From: CAZMXP01 sp964570285
GTDB lineage: Bacteria > Planctomycetota > PLA2
Length of the DNA: 37,437 nt
NCBI GenBank assembly: GCA_964570285.1
Contig: CAZMXP010000048.1
Coordinates: 1 to 37,437, forward strand
Direction of reading: 5' to 3'
The stretch's first letter is position 1, and the number at the start of each line of letters is the position of its first letter. The position numbers and the translations under genes were made by a program. Shown piece after piece: positions 35,056 through 37,437 of this stretch. Below the pieces are notes generated by a model that ran no database searches, was not told the DNA's origin, and saw nothing but the letters and a program-made list of their open reading frames with translations.

Positions 35056-37437
35056 TCAGGGCGCTTTCGCGGCGGCGCTCTCGGCGTGGTACTCCTGCAG
35101 CGACTTCACGCTGAGCCCCCGCGCGAGCAGCGCGGCGATGCCGTTCACCGCCGCGGCGGCACCGCTGATCGTCGTGACGATGGGGATGCGCTGGCCCACC
35201 GCCTCGCGGCGGATGCGCCCCTCGTCGGTGTGCGCCCCCTTGCCGGAGGGCGTGTTGATGATGAGGTCGATCTCGCCGTTCTTGATCGCGTCGAGGATGT
35301 CGGGGCGCCCCTGCCCCACCTTGTGCGTGCGGTGCACCTCGATGCCCGCGCGCCGGAGCGCCTCGTAGGTGCCCCCGGTCGCGACGATGCGGAAGCCGAG
35401 GTCCGTCAGCTTGCGCGCGAGGAACGCGATGCCGCGCTTGTCGCTGTCGCGCACCGAGAGGAAGACCGTCCCCTCCCTGGGCAGCTCCTGGCCGGCCGCG
35501 TCCATCGCCTTCGCGAACGCGACGCCGAACTCCGAGGCGATGCCCATCACCTCGCCGGTGGAGCGCATCTCCGGCCCGAGGATGATGTCCGAGCCGGGGA
35601 AGCGGGCGAACGGGAAGACGGGCTGCTTGACGCTCACGTGCCTCGGGAGGACCTCCTCGAGGAAGCCGAGGTCGCGCAGCGAGCGGCCCGCCATCACCTT
35701 GGCGGCGATCTTGGCCAGCGGGACCCCGATCGCCTTCGCGACAAAGGGCACCGTGCGGCTCGCGCGCGGGTTCACCTCGAGGGCGTAGACCTCCCCCGCC
35801 TTGACCATGAACTGGATGTTCATCAGCCCGCGCACGTCGAGCGCGCGCCCGATCTTGCCGGTATGGTTGCGGATGCGCGCGAGCACGGCCGCCGGCAGCG
35901 TGTAGGAGGGCAGGCTGCAGCCGCTGTCGCCGCTGTGGATGCCCGCCTCCTCGACGTGCTCCAGGATGCCGCCGATCACGACGCGCTCGCCGTCGCAGAC
36001 CGCGTCCACGTCGAGCTCGATCGCCTCCTCGAGGAAGCGGTCGAGCAGGACCGGCTTGCGGTTCGAGACCTCCACGGCGAGTGCCATGTAGCGCCGCAGC
36101 TCCTCCTCGTCGTAGACCGTCACCATGCCGCGCCCGCCGAGGACGTAGGAGGGGCGCACGACGCACGGATAGCCGATTTCCGTCGCCAGCGCGACGGCGC
36201 CCTCGACGCTCGTCGCCGTCCCGTTGCGCGGCTGCCGGATCTCGAGCTCCTGGAGGAGCGACTGGAAGCGCCGGCGATCGCTGGCCCGGTCGATGGAATC
36301 GACGGACGTGCCGAGGATCGGCACGCCTTCCGCCTCGAGCGCGTGGGCCAGGTTCAGCGGCGTCTGGCCCCCGAACTGCACGATCACGCCGATGGGCTTC
36401 ACGCGCTCGACCACGTGGAGGACGTCCTCGACGGTGAGCGGCTCGAAGAAGAGCAGGTCGCTCGTGTCGTAGTCGGTGGAGACCGTCTCCGGGTTGCTGT
36501 TGACCATGACCGTCTCGATGCCGATTTCCGACAGCGCGAAGGCGGCATGGCAGCAGCAGTAGTCGAACTCGATCCCCTGGCCGATGCGGTTGGGGCCGCC
36601 GCCGAGGATCACGATGCGCGGCCGCGAGGAGATCTCGATCTCGTCCTCGACCTCGTAGCTCGAGTAGTAGTAGGGCGTGTAGGCCTTGAACTCCGCCGCG
36701 CAGGTGTCCACGAGCTTGTAGACGGGGCGGATGCCGCGGCGCCGGCGGTCGGCCCGCGCCTCCTCCTCGGTCGTCCCCGTCAGCCACCCGATCTGGCGGT
36801 CGGAGAAGCCGTCGCGCTTGGCGGCGAGGAGCAGGGCGTCGTCCATCGCGCCGAGGCTCCCCCGCGCGAGGATCTCGGCCTCGCGGTCGAGGATCTCGCG
36901 CATCTGCCCGATGAACCACGGGTCGATCTTCGTGTACCCCGAGACCTCCTCGACCCCGAGGCCGGCGCGCAGCGCCGTGGCGACCCAGAAGATGCGTTCC
37001 GCGTTCGGCACCACGAGCTTCTGCCGGAGCTGGCTCTCGTCGAGCGTCTCGGGGTCGGGATCCTTGCCGTCGGCCCCGAGCCCCCCGCGACCGGTCTCGA
37101 GGCCCCGCAGCGCCTTCTGCAGCGACTCCTTGAAGGTGCGGCCGATCGCCATCGTCTCGCCCACGGATTTCATCGACGTCGTCAGCGTCGCGTCGGCGTC
37201 CACGAACTTCTCGAACGTGAAGCGCGGGACCTTCGTGACGACGTAGTCGATCGAGGGCTCGAAGGACGCGGGCGTCTCCTTCGTGATGTCGTTGCGGATC
37301 TCGTCGAGCGTGTAGCCGACGGCGAGCTTGGCCGCGAACTTCGCGATCGGGAAGCCGGTGGCCTTGCTCGCGAGGGCGCTCGAGCGGCTCACGCGAGGGT
37401 TCATCTCGATGACGACGAGGCGCCCGTCCTCGGGGTT
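35056..37437 (-). CDS. carB: Carbamoyl-phosphate synthase large subunit, C-terminal three quarters (cut by window end)
   Basis: The visible 793 residues correspond to roughly residue 280 to the end of the ~1070-residue large subunit, which makes carbamoyl phosphate from bicarbonate, ammonia (from the CarA glutaminase) and two ATP for pyrimidine and arginine synthesis. The right edge reads VVIEMNPRVSRSSALASKAT, the end of the first ATP-grasp domain. The oligomerisation domain, the second ATP-grasp domain (PRIVILGGGPNRIGQGIEFD, VLGGRGM, ALEVNPRASRTVPF) and the C-terminal MGS-like allosteric domain (about the last 135 residues, with INTPSGKGAHTDEG) follow. The gene start lies beyond the window. 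The hydrolase gene begins six bases after its stop. No frameshift was seen. Confidence 0.97.
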   Translation of the reverse strand, partial: NPEDGRLVVIEMNPRVSRSSALASKATGFPIAKFAAKLAVGYTLDEIRNDITKETPASFEPSIDYVVTKVPRFTFEKFVDADATLTTSMKSVGETMAIGRTFKESLQKALRGLETGRGGLGADGKDPDPETLDESQLRQKLVVPNAERIFWVATALRAGLGVEEVSGYTKIDPWFIGQMREILDREAEILARGSLGAMDDALLLAAKRDGFSDRQIGWLTGTTEEEARADRRRRGIRPVYKLVDTCAAEFKAYTPYYYSSYEVEDEIEISSRPRIVILGGGPNRIGQGIEFDYCCCHAAFALSEIGIETVMVNSNPETVSTDYDTSDLLFFEPLTVEDVLHVVERVKPIGVIVQFGGQTPLNLAHALEAEGVPILGTSVDSIDRASDRRRFQSLLQELEIRQPRNGTATSVEGAVALATEIGYPCVVRPSYVLGGRGMVTVYDEEELRRYMALAVEVSNRKPVLLDRFLEEAIELDVDAVCDGERVVIGGILEHVEEAGIHSGDSGCSLPSYTLPAAVLARIRNHTGKIGRALDVRGLMNIQFMVKAGEVYALEVNPRASRTVPFVAKAIGVPLAKIAAKVMAGRSLRDLGFLEEVLPRHVSVKQPVFPFARFPGSDIILGPEMRSTGEVMGIASEFGVAFAKAMDAAGQELPREGTVFLSVRDSDKRGIAFLARKLTDLGFRIVATGGTYEALRRAGIEVHRTHKVGQGRPDILDAIKNGEIDLIINTPSGKGAHTDEGRIRREAVGQRIPIVTTISGAAAAVNGIAALLARGLSVKSLQEYHAESAAAKAP

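Noticed and set aside
33503..36919. 1138-codon minus-strand open frame opposite and beside carB, the hydrolase and the DUF4838 gene
   Set aside because: Shadow frame of well-supported genes with Arg/Pro-rich composition and no domain.

Overview
The window is very GC-rich (by eye close to 70%), densely packed and bacterial, with genes on both strands, short gaps and many 1-14 base overlaps. The gene content suggests Planctomycetota or a related PVC lineage. The clues are a 742-residue GreA-type protein whose long N-terminal extension recalls the oversized GreA of Chlamydia, a Ser/Thr kinase with one membrane segment and a long extracytoplasmic part, PEGA, DUF547, DUF3352-like and DUF4838 proteins, and sigma-54 enhancer-binding proteins. 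No rRNA, tRNA, CRISPR array or intact mobile element was seen. The taxonomic call is inference; Acidobacteriota or Myxococcota are not excluded.

Left part (1-7350). A minus-strand operon runs PEGA lipoprotein - murD - mcsA - mcsB - clpC (clpC cut by the window edge). It joins cell-wall synthesis to the arginine-phosphorylation branch of protein quality control, with no ctsR gene in view. Divergent from it is a coupled NtrB/NtrC-like two-component pair ending at a long perfect hairpin. Next (7397-7930) come a 31-residue Lys/Ala/Thr histone-H1-like protein gene on the minus strand with a sigma-54-like promoter, and a CpG-rich non-coding stretch with repeated TCTCATT elements and an orphan terminator-like hairpin.

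Middle (7930-17935). A zinc-metallopeptidase-like protein is translationally coupled to a D-Ala-D-Ala-ligase-like ATP-grasp enzyme, followed by an acyl-CoA thioesterase and the large GreA fusion behind a structured leader. A decayed IS1182-type transposase and a 65-bp element with 16-bp inverted ends follow. The minus strand then carries NifU-domain protein - TatD hydrolase - DUF547 protein - cystathionine beta-synthase - cystathionine gamma-lyase/synthase, a reverse-transsulfuration and Fe-S-type cluster.

Right-centre (18027-30217). A transmembrane Ser/Thr kinase overlaps tail-to-tail with a secreted DUF3352-like protein. Two overlapping PilT-like genes follow, both with a damaged Walker A motif. 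A GAF/sigma-54 regulator, a homocysteine methyltransferase/methylenetetrahydrofolate reductase and a LysR regulator form a minus-strand run. Upstream lies a 27-codon signal-peptide ORF separated by one in-frame TGA from a 217-residue cysteine-free, possibly thioredoxin-like protein. A small hairpin just after the TGA contains the downstream ATG; this is the most intriguing local puzzle.

Right end (30515-37437). A secreted fusion protein with a CBM9/DOMON-like N-terminus and a degenerate cyclophilin-like C-terminus is coupled to a DUF4838 protein that seems to start at CTG. An alpha/beta hydrolase and the C-terminal three quarters of carB, cut by the window edge, close the window.
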